The position numbers and the translations under genes were made by a program. The notes beneath the pieces are model-generated. The model was not told the origin of the DNA. It ran no database searches and saw nothing but the letters and a program-made list of their open reading frames with translations. Below are positions 1 to 6,475 of a stretch of DNA of 11,603 bases, piece after piece. The DNA comes from Pedobacter sp. UBA1951 (GTDB lineage Bacteria > Bacteroidota > Bacteroidia > Sphingobacteriales > Sphingobacteriaceae). Each line of letters opens with the position of its first letter. Position 1 is the stretch's first letter. The stretch covers positions 1-11,603 of the forward strand of contig DDEP01000214.1 in assembly GCA_002336465.1 (NCBI GenBank), written 5' to 3'.

Positions 1-791
1 TACGCGAAGGACTTGATGAGATTGAACTGGCTAAGCTCAACAAGCTACCTCAACTGATCAACTATCAGGATTTAAAAGGAAGTTTACATAACCACTCTAC
101 TTGGAGCGATGGCGTGCATACCTTAGAAGAAATGGCTGTTTTCTGTAAAGAACAGCTTAATTTGCAATATTTGGGCATTTGCGACCACTCAAAATCGGCA
201 TTTTATGCCAACGGTTTAAGCGAACAGCGGGTAATGGAACAACATCTGCAAATTGATCAGCTTAACCAAAAACTAGCACCGTTTAAAATATTTAAAGGCA
301 TAGAAAGTGATATTTTGTATGACGGCTCTTTAGATTACAGTGACGATATTTTAAAAACTTTCGATTTTGTAGTGGCATCTGTGCACAGCCAATTAAAAAT
401 GGATGAGCAAAAAGCCACGCAACGATTGATCACCGCTATTGAAAATCCTTACACCACCATTTTAGGCCACCCTACGGGGCGCTTACTACTTAGCAGAAAA
501 GGTTATAATGTAGATTTTAAAAAAGTTATAGATGCTTGTGCTGCCAATAATGTGGTGATTGAAATCAATGCCAATCCGTTACGTTTAGATTTAGATTGGC
601 GTTGGCACCGTTATGCGTTAGAAAAAGGTGTACTGCTTTCTGTTAATCCAGATGCGCACCGCAAAGAGGGCTTTAACGATATGCATTTTGGTATTTATGT
701 AGCCCGAAAAGGAGGCTTAACGGCTGCACAATGCTTAAATGCTTTTACGCTCGAAGAAATATCTGATTTCTTTGATAAAAAGCACCCTTGA
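1..791 (+). CDS. polX: DNA polymerase/3'-5' exonuclease PolX, C-terminal part (PHP domain); 5' end outside window
   Basis: The reading frame is open from base 3 and ends at TGA 789-791, leaving about 262 visible residues. The true start lies off the left edge, and an internal GTG at 114 should not be taken as the start. The first residues (REGLDEIELAKLNKLPQLI) resemble the linker between the polymerase X core and the PHP domain in bacterial PolX. A complete set of PHP metal ligands follows: HNHS (bases 87-98), DH (His 186-188), GIES (Glu 303-305), SVHS (His 384-386), GHPTGR (His 468-470) and NPDAH (Asp 651-653, His 657-659). In this family PolX fills gaps in base-excision repair, and the PHP domain supplies a metal-dependent 3'-5' exonuclease/phosphatase. 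The polymerase domain cannot be checked here. A stand-alone PHP phosphoesterase is the alternative, but the preceding linker favours PolX. Confidence 0.88.
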   Translation, partial: REGLDEIELAKLNKLPQLINYQDLKGSLHNHSTWSDGVHTLEEMAVFCKEQLNLQYLGICDHSKSAFYANGLSEQRVMEQHLQIDQLNQKLAPFKIFKGIESDILYDGSLDYSDDILKTFDFVVASVHSQLKMDEQKATQRLITAIENPYTTILGHPTGRLLLSRKGYNVDFKKVIDACAANNVVIEINANPLRLDLDWRWHRYALEKGVLLSVNPDAHRKEGFNDMHFGIYVARKGGLTAAQCLNAFTLEEISDFFDKKHP

Positions 792-828
792 TCTATAAAA
801 TGTTTATCCTGCTTACCAAAATTTAAGA

Positions 829-836
829 TACCTTTG
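829..836 (+). promoter_or_regulatory. Candidate -7 promoter box (TACCTTTG) for the DUF4254 gene
   Basis: This is a full match to the Bacteroidota -7 consensus TAnnTTTG. Its G lies only four bases before the ATG at 841, so transcription would begin at or very near the start codon. No clear TTTG -33 box lies at the expected distance (around 807-810), so the call rests on the -7 box and its position in the 49-bp gap. Confidence 0.45.
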
Positions 837-840
837 TTAC

Positions 841-1446
841 ATGATTAGTGAATTAGCCAATAAGGTTTTTAACCAAGCCATTACAGATTACCACCAATTT
901 GACCAAATAGATCATCCTGTTGAAAATCCTTACGCAAAAGACAGTTTAGAGCACCTTTTTTATGCTAAGAACTGGATTGACACCGCACAGTGGCATATGG
1001 AAGATGTAGTGAGAAATCCTGATATAGAAGCCAGTGAAGGTTTGTACTGGAAAAGAAGGATTGATGCACAAAATCAGTTGCGAACTGATATGGTAGAATA
1101 TATAGATAGCTATTTTTTACATAAATACCAGCATATACAACCTTTGGCCGATGCAACGGTAAATACAGAAAGTCCGGCTTGGGCTTTAGACCGTTTATCT
1201 ATCTTGGCTTTAAAAATCTATCATATGCAGGAAGAAGTAAATAGACCTACTGCAGATGAAGCGCACAAAATTCAATGTCAATTAAAATTAGATGTATTAT
1301 TGACACAGCGCACAGACCTATCTAATAGTATAAATGAGCTTTTAACAGATATTGAAGCAGGAAAGAAATACATGAAAGTTTATAAACAAATGAAAATGTA
1401 TAACGATCCAACTTTAAACCCTGTTCTGTACAATAAAAATCATTAG
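841..1446 (+). CDS. DUF4254-like protein, function unknown, paired with a GT9 glycosyltransferase
   Basis: A 201-residue soluble protein, predicted largely alpha-helical, with no signal peptide, membrane segment or recognisable catalytic motif. The N-terminus (SELANKVFNQAITDYH), the NPYAKDSLEHLFYAKNWIDT stretch and the block with WKRRIDAQNQLRTDMVEYID (around residues 70-90) match my recollection of the Bacteroidota DUF4254 family, which is commonly encoded beside a GT9 glycosyltransferase. Here the GT9 gene follows after 21 bp on the same strand, so the two are probably co-transcribed. The ATG at 841 fits the usual family N-terminus; the next Met is around residue 53, well inside the conserved region. 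A role connected with surface glycan or LPS synthesis is inferred from context only. Family assignment is from memory. Confidence 0.78.
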   Translation: MISELANKVFNQAITDYHQFDQIDHPVENPYAKDSLEHLFYAKNWIDTAQWHMEDVVRNPDIEASEGLYWKRRIDAQNQLRTDMVEYIDSYFLHKYQHIQPLADATVNTESPAWALDRLSILALKIYHMQEEVNRPTADEAHKIQCQLKLDVLLTQRTDLSNSINELLTDIEAGKKYMKVYKQMKMYNDPTLNPVLYNKNH

Positions 1447-1467
1447 GTTTAACCGTATTGGAGTAAC

Positions 1468-2499
1468 ATGCCGACAAAAAAAATCATCGTTCTGCGTTTT
1501 TCGGCTATGGGCGATGTGGCCATGGTAGCTTCGGTATTAAAAGAACTGGTTGAACAGAACCCAGATATCGAACTTATCATGGTAAGCAGAAAGGCTTTTG
1601 AACCTTTCTTCAGCACAATTGACCGCTTAAGTTTTCATGCCATAGATCCCAAGCATGAACACAAAGGTTTTTGGGGTCTTTTTAGGCTGTTTAAAGCGCT
1701 TAGGCGCTATAAACCTTATGCTGTAGCAGATTTACATGATAACATCAGAAGTCGCATTATATCCGCTTTTTTTAGGTCGTCTGGAACTAAGATTAAACGG
1801 ATAGATAAAGGCCGTAAGGAAAAAAAAGCCTTAACCCGTCAAAACCATAAACAACTGGTACAGTTAAAACCAACTGTAGAGCGTTATGCTGATGTTTTCA
1901 GGGCATTGCATTTTAAGATCAAGTTAGCCCATCAATTGCAACGTGAGCAAACTTCCATCCCTGCAAAAGCTAAACAATGGTTTACTGAAACCGAAGCTAA
2001 ACGGATAGGTATTGCTCCTTTTGCGCAGCATATTTATAAGGTCTATCCTTTAGAAAAAATGAAACAAGTAATTGCAGGCTTGAACAAGCTTGGGTATAAG
2101 CTCTTTATTTTTGGAGGAGGAAAAGAAGAGGCCGAAATTGCTTTACAGTGGGAACAGGAATTTGAACAAGTTCATAGTGCCATTGGCTTATTTTCCTTAA
2201 AAGAAGAATTGGACCTGATTGCCCATTTAGATGTAATACTAAGTATGGATTCTTCAGGTATGCACATGGCTTCGCTAATGGGTGTTCCGGTTATTTCTAT
2301 ATGGGGCCCTACTCATCCTTATGCAGGTTTTTTGGGCTATGGGCAATCTATTGACGACTGCATACAGATCGCGCATCCAAATAGGCCAAATTCTATTTAC
2401 GGAAACAAACCTTGCCTGTGCGGCGTTAAAGCATGTATGGATCTCATTGAACCAGAAGTTGTTATTCAAAAAATTAAAAGCAAATTAGAAAATGGCTAA
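1468..2499 (+). CDS. Glycosyltransferase family 9 (heptosyltransferase-like) protein
   Basis: A 343-residue protein of the GT9/ADP-heptose:LPS heptosyltransferase superfamily, which transfers a sugar from a nucleotide donor to lipopolysaccharide core or a related glycan at the cytoplasmic face of the inner membrane. The N-terminal Rossmann-like domain opens with IIVLRFSAMGDVAM (6-19), the family's glycine-containing acceptor-side loop. DLHDNIRSR (88-96) is also typical. The donor-binding C-terminal domain has the hallmark SMDSSGMHMASLMGVP (259-274) followed by ISIWGPTHP (276-284). A Cys-rich tail (Cys298, 316, 318, 323) resembles the C-terminal C-x-C segment I recall in Bacteroidota homologues. 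A GGAG stretch about 8 nt before the ATG at 1468 is a reasonable ribosome-binding site, which is uncommon in this window. The gene overlaps the next by 8 bp. The exact sugar cannot be read from sequence, so no heptosyltransferase number is given. Confidence 0.88.
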   Translation: MPTKKIIVLRFSAMGDVAMVASVLKELVEQNPDIELIMVSRKAFEPFFSTIDRLSFHAIDPKHEHKGFWGLFRLFKALRRYKPYAVADLHDNIRSRIISAFFRSSGTKIKRIDKGRKEKKALTRQNHKQLVQLKPTVERYADVFRALHFKIKLAHQLQREQTSIPAKAKQWFTETEAKRIGIAPFAQHIYKVYPLEKMKQVIAGLNKLGYKLFIFGGGKEEAEIALQWEQEFEQVHSAIGLFSLKEELDLIAHLDVILSMDSSGMHMASLMGVPVISIWGPTHPYAGFLGYGQSIDDCIQIAHPNRPNSIYGNKPCLCGVKACMDLIEPEVVIQKIKSKLENG

Positions 2500-2992
2500 G
2501 CAACTTTTTATCATAAGACACGGTAAATCTGACTGGGGAAATCATGGCCTTAAAGATTTTGACCGTCCACTAAACGAAAGGGGGCACAGAAATGCTCCTG
2601 AGATGGCACAAAGACTGGTTTCAAAATCAATTGTACCTCAATTAGTGGTAAGCAGTCCTGCATTAAGAGCATTGACTACCGCAAAGTATTTTGCCGCAGG
2701 GTGGAATATACCTACAGATCAATTGCAAATCAATTCTTCTATTTACGAAGCGCATACAAAAACCCTATTAAAGATTATTAATGACTTTGAAAATCAATAT
2801 GACCGTATAGCCATGTTTGGTCATAACCCGGGTTTTACAGATTTGCTGAATTACCTTACCGATATGCATATTGGCAATATACCTACCTGTGGAGTGGCAG
2901 TTATTGAATTTCCTTTTGATGAATGGGAATTGGTAAGTGGAGGAACAGGGAAACTCCTGTTGTTTGATTACCCTAAGAATAACCAAGATTAA
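2492..2992 (+). CDS. SixA-type histidine phosphatase family protein
   Basis: A 166-residue small histidine phosphatase. The catalytic RHG motif is at residues 9-11 (His10 would be the phospho-acceptor), with Arg59 in SSPALRA, Glu86 in IYEA and the second catalytic His111 in FGHNPG. The set is complete, so the enzyme should be active. Length and the RHGKSDW opening fit the SixA-like branch; E. coli SixA acts on phosphohistidine in a phosphorelay or the nitrogen PTS. The substrate here is unknown. The ATG lies inside the last codons of the GT9 gene (8-bp overlap), which suggests translational coupling. The family contains many small-molecule and protein phosphatases, so a substrate in glycan or nucleotide metabolism is equally possible. 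Confidence 0.85.
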   Translation: MAKQLFIIRHGKSDWGNHGLKDFDRPLNERGHRNAPEMAQRLVSKSIVPQLVVSSPALRALTTAKYFAAGWNIPTDQLQINSSIYEAHTKTLLKIINDFENQYDRIAMFGHNPGFTDLLNYLTDMHIGNIPTCGVAVIEFPFDEWELVSGGTGKLLLFDYPKNNQD

Positions 2993-3015
2993 GATTTCCC
3001 GAGCTTTGGAAAAAC

Positions 3016-3046
3016 CTAAGTTCATAACCTCTCAGTTACAACTTAG
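3016..3046 (+). terminator. Weak hairpin after the histidine phosphatase gene
   Basis: CTAAGTT (3016-3022) and AACTTAG (3040-3046) form a perfect 7-bp stem with a 17-nt loop, 24 bp after the phosphatase stop, followed by a pyrimidine-rich stretch. The stem is AT-rich, the loop long and there is no clean T-tract, so this is only a possible terminator. Confidence 0.25.
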
Positions 3047-3090
3047 ATTCTTCGCTCTCTTTACATTTTATAAAGTACACTCAGAAAACA

Positions 3091-3115
3091 TAAACACTAA
3101 AATTTCAAGTGTTTA
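3091..3115 (-). terminator. Hairpin overlapping the stop codon of the AMP nucleosidase gene
   Basis: Bases 3091-3098 and 3108-3115 (TAAACACT / AGTGTTTA) form a perfect 8-bp stem with a 9-nt loop that includes most of the TAG stop (3097-3099). On the minus strand it is followed by TGTTTTCT. The position, facing the oppositely transcribed phosphatase gene, is right for a terminator, but the stem is AT-rich and the T-tract imperfect. Confidence 0.4.
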
Positions 3116-3951
3116 ACGGTTAACCCGTCATTGATCAATTGCATTAAGGAATCTATACCTATTCTTAAATGCGTTTCTACATAGTTTGCAGTTACAGAAG
3201 TATCGCTTTCGGCAGTTTTTACACCCTCAGGTATCATGGGTTGGTCTGAAACCAGAAGTAAGGCTCCTGTAGGGATTTTATTTGCAAATCCTGTGGTAAA
3301 AATGGTTGCCGTTTCCATATCAACCGCCATTGCACGTAAGCTCTTTAAATACTTTTTAAAGTCTTTATCATGCTCCCATACTCTACGGTTAGTAGTGTAA
3401 CAAGTTCCTGTCCAGTAATCGCGAGAGTGATCCCTGATGGTAGTTGAAATTGCTTTCTGCAATGCGAAGGCTGGTAGTGCCGGAACTTCTGCAGGTAAAT
3501 AATCATTAGAAGTACCCTCGCCCCTTATGGCGGCGATAGGTAAGATCAGGTCTCCTATCTGGTTCTTTTTCTTTAAACCTCCACATTTACCTAAAAACAA
3601 TACTGCTTTTGGATGTATAGCGGTTAAAAGATCCATCATTGTTGCTGCCAGCGGGCTTCCCATACCAAAGTTGATGATGGTTATGCCATTAGCTGTAACA
3701 CTCTGCATAGGTTTATCTAATCCGTAAATAGGTGCGTTATCATGCCACTCAGAGAACAATGAAACATACTTGCTAAAGTTGGTTAACAAGATGTAATTAC
3801 CAAATTCTTCAAGCGTTCTACCTGTGTAGCGAGGCAGCCAGTTACGTACAATTTCCTCTTTAGATTTTAAACCTTTCTTTACCGGAGTTTCTACTTCATG
3901 TGGTGCTTTTTTGCTTTTGTTCTGTTTCTTTACCTCTTTTTCTTCGTTCAT
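3097..3951 (-). CDS. amn: AMP nucleosidase, short Bacteroidota-type
   Basis: A 284-residue cytoplasmic enzyme of the nucleoside phosphorylase/nucleosidase fold, expected to hydrolyse AMP to adenine and ribose 5-phosphate. Visible motifs are NFGMGSP (94-100), VLFLGKCGGL (117-126), GTCYTTNRRVWEHD (182-195), the AVDMETATIF catalytic and ribose-binding segment (209-218; Met212/Glu213) and the SDQP loop (235-238). E. coli Amn is about 484 residues with an extra N-terminal domain. This protein has only the catalytic core plus a Lys-rich, probably disordered tail of about 30 residues. The ATG at 3951 follows an AAAGGAG sequence on the minus strand. It is separated from clpX by a strong terminator and has its own candidate promoter. 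MTA/SAH nucleosidase or a purine phosphorylase are the alternatives; the motif set and length fit the AMP nucleosidase group better. Confidence 0.87.
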   Translation of the reverse strand: MNEEKEVKKQNKSKKAPHEVETPVKKGLKSKEEIVRNWLPRYTGRTLEEFGNYILLTNFSKYVSLFSEWHDNAPIYGLDKPMQSVTANGITIINFGMGSPLAATMMDLLTAIHPKAVLFLGKCGGLKKKNQIGDLILPIAAIRGEGTSNDYLPAEVPALPAFALQKAISTTIRDHSRDYWTGTCYTTNRRVWEHDKDFKKYLKSLRAMAVDMETATIFTTGFANKIPTGALLLVSDQPMIPEGVKTAESDTSVTANYVETHLRIGIDSLMQLINDGLTVKHLKF

Positions 3952-3971
3952 GTTTTAATACTCCTTTCTTT

Positions 3972-4000
3972 TAAAGTTAATATAAATTGTTCAATACAAA
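3972..4000 (-). promoter_or_regulatory. Candidate promoter of the AMP nucleosidase gene
   Basis: On the minus strand TTTG (3997-4000) is followed after 17 bp by TAACTTTA (3972-3979), a 7/8 match to TAnnTTTG. The -33 box is shared with the T-tract of the clpX terminator. Transcription would begin shortly before the AAAGGAG of the amn ribosome-binding site. Confidence 0.4.
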
Positions 4001-4024
4001 AAATCCCGATCAGATCGGGATTTT
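4000..4024 (-). terminator. Rho-independent terminator of clpX
   Basis: AAAATCCCGAT (4000-4010) pairs perfectly with 4014-4024 to give an 11-bp stem with a 3-nt loop and a GC core. It lies 8 bp beyond the clpX stop. On the minus strand the stem runs into a T-tract (TTTTTTG). This is the strongest terminator in the window and separates clpP-clpX from amn. Confidence 0.85.
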
Positions 4025-4032
4025 CATTTATT

Positions 4033-5271
4033 TTATGCGGCTTTAAGCTTCTTGAAATCTGCTTTTTCAAATTTCTCTTTTGCATAAGCCAAAGTAATCT
4101 CCAGATCTTTTACATCGCCTTCTGATGGCACTTCAAACATGGCATCTAACATGATCGCCTCACATATTGATCGTAAACCACGGGCTCCGAGTTTATACTC
4201 CATAGCCTTATCTACAATAAAATCTAAAACTTCTTCATCAAAGCTCAGCTTTACCCCTTCGTAGTCGAACAACTTCACATACTGGCGTATCAATGAATTT
4301 TTAGGTTCTGTAAGGATATTGCGCAATGCCGTTTTATCTAAAGGATTTAGGTGTGTCAATACCGGTACACGTCCAATCAACTCAGGAATTAATCCAAAAG
4401 ATTTCAGGTCTTGAGGAGTGATGTATTTATACAGGTTTTTAAGATCCAGATCCTCATCGTCTTTTTTAACCTTGTAGCCTACGGCTGTTGTACGTAAACG
4501 ATTGGCAATTTTACGTTCTATACCATCAAAGGCTCCACCACAGATAAATAAAATATTATTGGTATTTACCGCGATCATTTTCTGATCGGGGTGTTTACGA
4601 CCTCCTTGCGGTGGTACATTTACGATAGTACCTTCTAATATTTTAAGCAATGCCTGTTGTACGCCTTCTCCGCTTACATCTCTTGTAATAGATGGATTGT
4701 CTGTTTTACGGGCAACTTTATCTACTTCATCTATGTAAACTATACCTCTCTCTGCCGACACCACATCATAGTCTGCTGCTTGCAATAAGCGTGTAAGGAT
4801 ACTTTCAACGTCTTCGCCAACATAACCTGCTTCTGTTAAAACGGTTGCATCTACTATACAGAATGGCACATGTAAAATTCTAGCAATGGTTTTGGCCAAA
4901 AGGGTTTTCCCTGTTCCGGTTTCGCCTACCAGCATGATATTAGATTTCTCTATCTCTATACCATCTTTATCTACTTTTTGGCCCAATCTTTTAAAGTGGT
5001 TGTAAACCGCTACCGAAAGTACTTTCTTGGCATCATCTTGTCCAATTACATACTGATCTAAATGTGCCTTGATCTCTGCTGGTTTTAAGAGCACCATTGG
5101 TGAGTCGTACCCTTTTCCTTTTTTATTGCCTAACTCTTGCGCCAATAATATGCTGGCCTGCCCTACGCATTTATCACATATAAAGGCGTCTAAACCTTCT
5201 ATTAGCATTAATGTCTCGTTCTTTGGGGTATTGCAAAAAGAACAATGTGAATCTCTTCCCTGTCTGGCCAT
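4033..5271 (-). CDS. clpX: ATP-dependent Clp protease ATP-binding subunit ClpX
   Basis: A full-length 412-residue AAA+ unfoldase; it recognises tagged or native substrates, unfolds them and threads them into ClpP. The N-terminal C4 zinc finger is intact (Cys10, Cys13, Cys32, Cys35). Also present are Walker A GETGTGKT (116-123), pore loop GYVGED (149-154), Walker B IVYIDEVDK (177-185), the RKH loop (225-227), the arginine finger in ELIGRVPV (Arg301) and sensor II GARGLR (362-367). The ClpP-docking loop, IGF in E. coli, appears here as VGY (264-266). The ATG at 5271 starts immediately before the zinc-finger domain; no Shine-Dalgarno is seen in the AT-rich 43-bp gap after clpP, with which it is presumably co-transcribed. 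A strong terminator follows the gene. Confidence 0.97.
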   Translation of the reverse strand: MARQGRDSHCSFCNTPKNETLMLIEGLDAFICDKCVGQASILLAQELGNKKGKGYDSPMVLLKPAEIKAHLDQYVIGQDDAKKVLSVAVYNHFKRLGQKVDKDGIEIEKSNIMLVGETGTGKTLLAKTIARILHVPFCIVDATVLTEAGYVGEDVESILTRLLQAADYDVVSAERGIVYIDEVDKVARKTDNPSITRDVSGEGVQQALLKILEGTIVNVPPQGGRKHPDQKMIAVNTNNILFICGGAFDGIERKIANRLRTTAVGYKVKKDDEDLDLKNLYKYITPQDLKSFGLIPELIGRVPVLTHLNPLDKTALRNILTEPKNSLIRQYVKLFDYEGVKLSFDEEVLDFIVDKAMEYKLGARGLRSICEAIMLDAMFEVPSEGDVKDLEITLAYAKEKFEKADFKKLKAA

Positions 5272-5314
5272 ATGATTATTTTATACTATATATTAACGCT
5301 TTTGTTCAGCATTC

Positions 5315-6001
5315 TTATTTACTAGATCCTAAAACTTCATCTATCATACCAAAAGTTTTGGCTTCTTCAGATGTCATCCAGTAATCGCGGTCTGATGATT
5401 TCTCTACCCAGTCGTAACTTTGACCTGAGTGTTGAGCAATAATATCATACAATTCTTTTTTCAATTTAAGCATCTCACGTAAGTTGATTTCCATATCTGA
5501 TGCCACACCTTGTGCACCTCCAGATGGTTGGTGTATCATTACTCTTGAGTGTTGCAATGCTGCACGTTTACCTTTTGCACCTGCTACCAACAGAACTGCG
5601 CCCATTGATGCTGCCATACCTGTACAAATGGTTGCCACATCAGGCGAGATGTATTGCATGGTATCATAAATACCTAAACCTGCATATACCGACCCACCTG
5701 GTGAGTTGATATAAATCTGTATATCGCGGTGTGCATCTACCGATTGCAAGAATAGCAATTGTGCTTGTATAATATTGGCATTCTGGTCATATACTGCATC
5801 TCCAAGAAAAATGATTCGATCCATCATTAAACGAGAGAAAACGTCCATCTGTGCAACGTTTAACTGGCGTTCTTCTATGATATATGGGGTCATTGACTTA
5901 GGTGAGTTATTGGTAGCGCCAATAAATCTGTCAACGTTTAGTCCGTTTATGCGGTGATGCTTAACTGCATATTTTCTAAATTCGTCTTTGTTAATTTCCA
6001 T
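5315..6001 (-). CDS. clpP: ATP-dependent Clp protease proteolytic subunit ClpP
   Basis: A 228-residue serine peptidase that forms the tetradecameric proteolytic chamber used by ClpX. The catalytic triad is complete: Ser132 in TGMAASMGA, His157 in RVMIHQPSGG and Asp206 in SDRDYW. IYINSPGGSVYAGLGIYDTM (96-115) lines the oxyanion and substrate region. The protein is longer than E. coli ClpP (207) mainly because of an N-terminal stretch of roughly 35-40 residues before MTPYIIEE, perhaps a propeptide removed on maturation. clpX follows 43 bp downstream on the same strand. A full TAnnTTTG box lies 50 bp upstream, and the predicted leader contains one of the heptamer inverted-repeat arms (6016-6039). 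Confidence 0.97.
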   Translation of the reverse strand: MEINKDEFRKYAVKHHRINGLNVDRFIGATNNSPKSMTPYIIEERQLNVAQMDVFSRLMMDRIIFLGDAVYDQNANIIQAQLLFLQSVDAHRDIQIYINSPGGSVYAGLGIYDTMQYISPDVATICTGMAASMGAVLLVAGAKGKRAALQHSRVMIHQPSGGAQGVASDMEINLREMLKLKKELYDIIAQHSGQSYDWVEKSSDRDYWMTSEEAKTFGMIDEVLGSSK

Positions 6002-6015
6002 GATTGTTCTCTTGG

Positions 6016-6039
6016 GTTTAGCGTTTGGCGATAAGCGTT
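6016..6039. repeat. Left arm of a 24-bp imperfect inverted repeat made of 7-bp units
   Basis: Read on the minus strand, 6039 to 6012 divides into heptamers AACGCTT, ATCGCCA, AACGCTA and AACCCAA. The 24-bp core matches the reverse complement of 6476-6499 at 21 of 24 positions. It lies between the four-helix-bundle relic and the clpP start codon, inside the predicted clpP leader. Confidence 0.7.
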
Positions 6040-6050
6040 AAGTATTATCT

Positions 6051-6058
6051 CAAAGCTA
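6051..6058 (-). promoter_or_regulatory. Candidate -7 promoter box (TAGCTTTG) for clpP-clpX
   Basis: A full match to TAnnTTTG on the minus strand, about 50 bp before the clpP ATG, giving a predicted leader of about 45 nt. The upstream region runs into the 3' end of the four-helix-bundle relic, and no clear TTTG -33 box is found at 17-20 bp. Confidence 0.5.
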
Positions 6059-6060
6059 AA

Positions 6061-6421
6061 TTATTTCAATAAATATTTTCTAAGGTTCGTTAATTTTCGT
6101 GCCAATTTATCTAATTACTCTAGATAATGAATCAATACATTGTCAGAAATTACCTTTCTACGTTCCAATACTACTAAAATATTTGCATTCTCAAATACAG
6201 ACCGATGTGCAATATTTAAATAATGAGCAAACTCTTTGTTAGAAGTAGAACCAGAACCTTTAGCTATTATTATTAGATATGCTAAGAGCAGCCCCATTGA
6301 GCTGCTCTGCAAATCTATATTTTTTATTTTCTGACAAACGGTCAGCTATATCTAACAATTTGTCGGTTATTGTTATGGCTAATTGCCAAACCTCAAGCGA
6401 TTGAAATTTAAATTGGCTCAT
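6061..6421 (-). pseudogene. Decayed four-helix-bundle protein gene (23S rRNA-intervening-sequence/IVP family)
   Basis: Reading from the ATG at 6421, MSQFKFQSLEVWQLAI followed by KYRFAEQLNGAALSISNN is the clear N-terminal half of the four-helix-bundle (IVP) family. A one-base insertion in the ATT-repeat run at about 6265-6275 then breaks the frame. In the shifted frame the family continues with IAKGSGSTSNKEFAHYLNIA and RSVFENANILVVLERR up to HYLE. An in-frame TAA at 6115-6117 follows, after which the same frame resumes with LDKLARKLTNLRKYLLK and ends at 6061-6063. Correcting both lesions gives about 119 residues, the normal length for the family. The family signature usually reads NIAEG; here Glu is Lys. 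A good promoter (6425-6454) still precedes it, and inverted repeats flank it. The biological role of stand-alone members is not established. Confidence 0.87.
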
Positions 6422-6424
6422 TAC

Positions 6425-6454
6425 CAAAGATAATTAATCCAGCCAATTTACAAA
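6425..6454 (-). promoter_or_regulatory. Promoter in front of the four-helix-bundle relic
   Basis: On the minus strand TTTG (6451-6454), an 18-bp spacer and TATCTTTG (6425-6432) form a full-consensus Bacteroidota promoter. The -7 box ends three bases before the ATG at 6421, so a transcript would be almost leaderless. The same boxes and spacing precede tRNA-Leu. Confidence 0.65.
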
Positions 6455-6455
6455 G

Positions 6456-6471
6456 AGCACTTGCAGGTGCT
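6456..6471 (-). terminator. Small imperfect palindrome downstream of tig
   Basis: AGCAC (6456-6460) pairs with GTGCT (6467-6471) around a TGCA centre. On the minus strand it lies about 30 nt after the tig stop and is followed by CTTTGT. It could act as a weak tig terminator; the stem is short. Confidence 0.25.
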
Positions 6472-6475
6472 AGGC

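Noticed and set aside
114..791. GTG at 114 as the start of a complete short PHP protein
   Set aside because: The frame is open to the left edge and carries the first PHP motif HNHS and a PolX-type linker before 114, so the gene is a partial PolX.
2275..2488. Additional frames inside the GT9 gene
   Set aside because: They lie wholly within the conserved donor-binding region of GT9 and have no family resemblance or start signals.
6115..6312. A separate 65-residue gene
   Set aside because: It is the middle part of the frameshifted four-helix-bundle pseudogene; its first residues are out-of-frame translation and its stop is an in-frame lesion.
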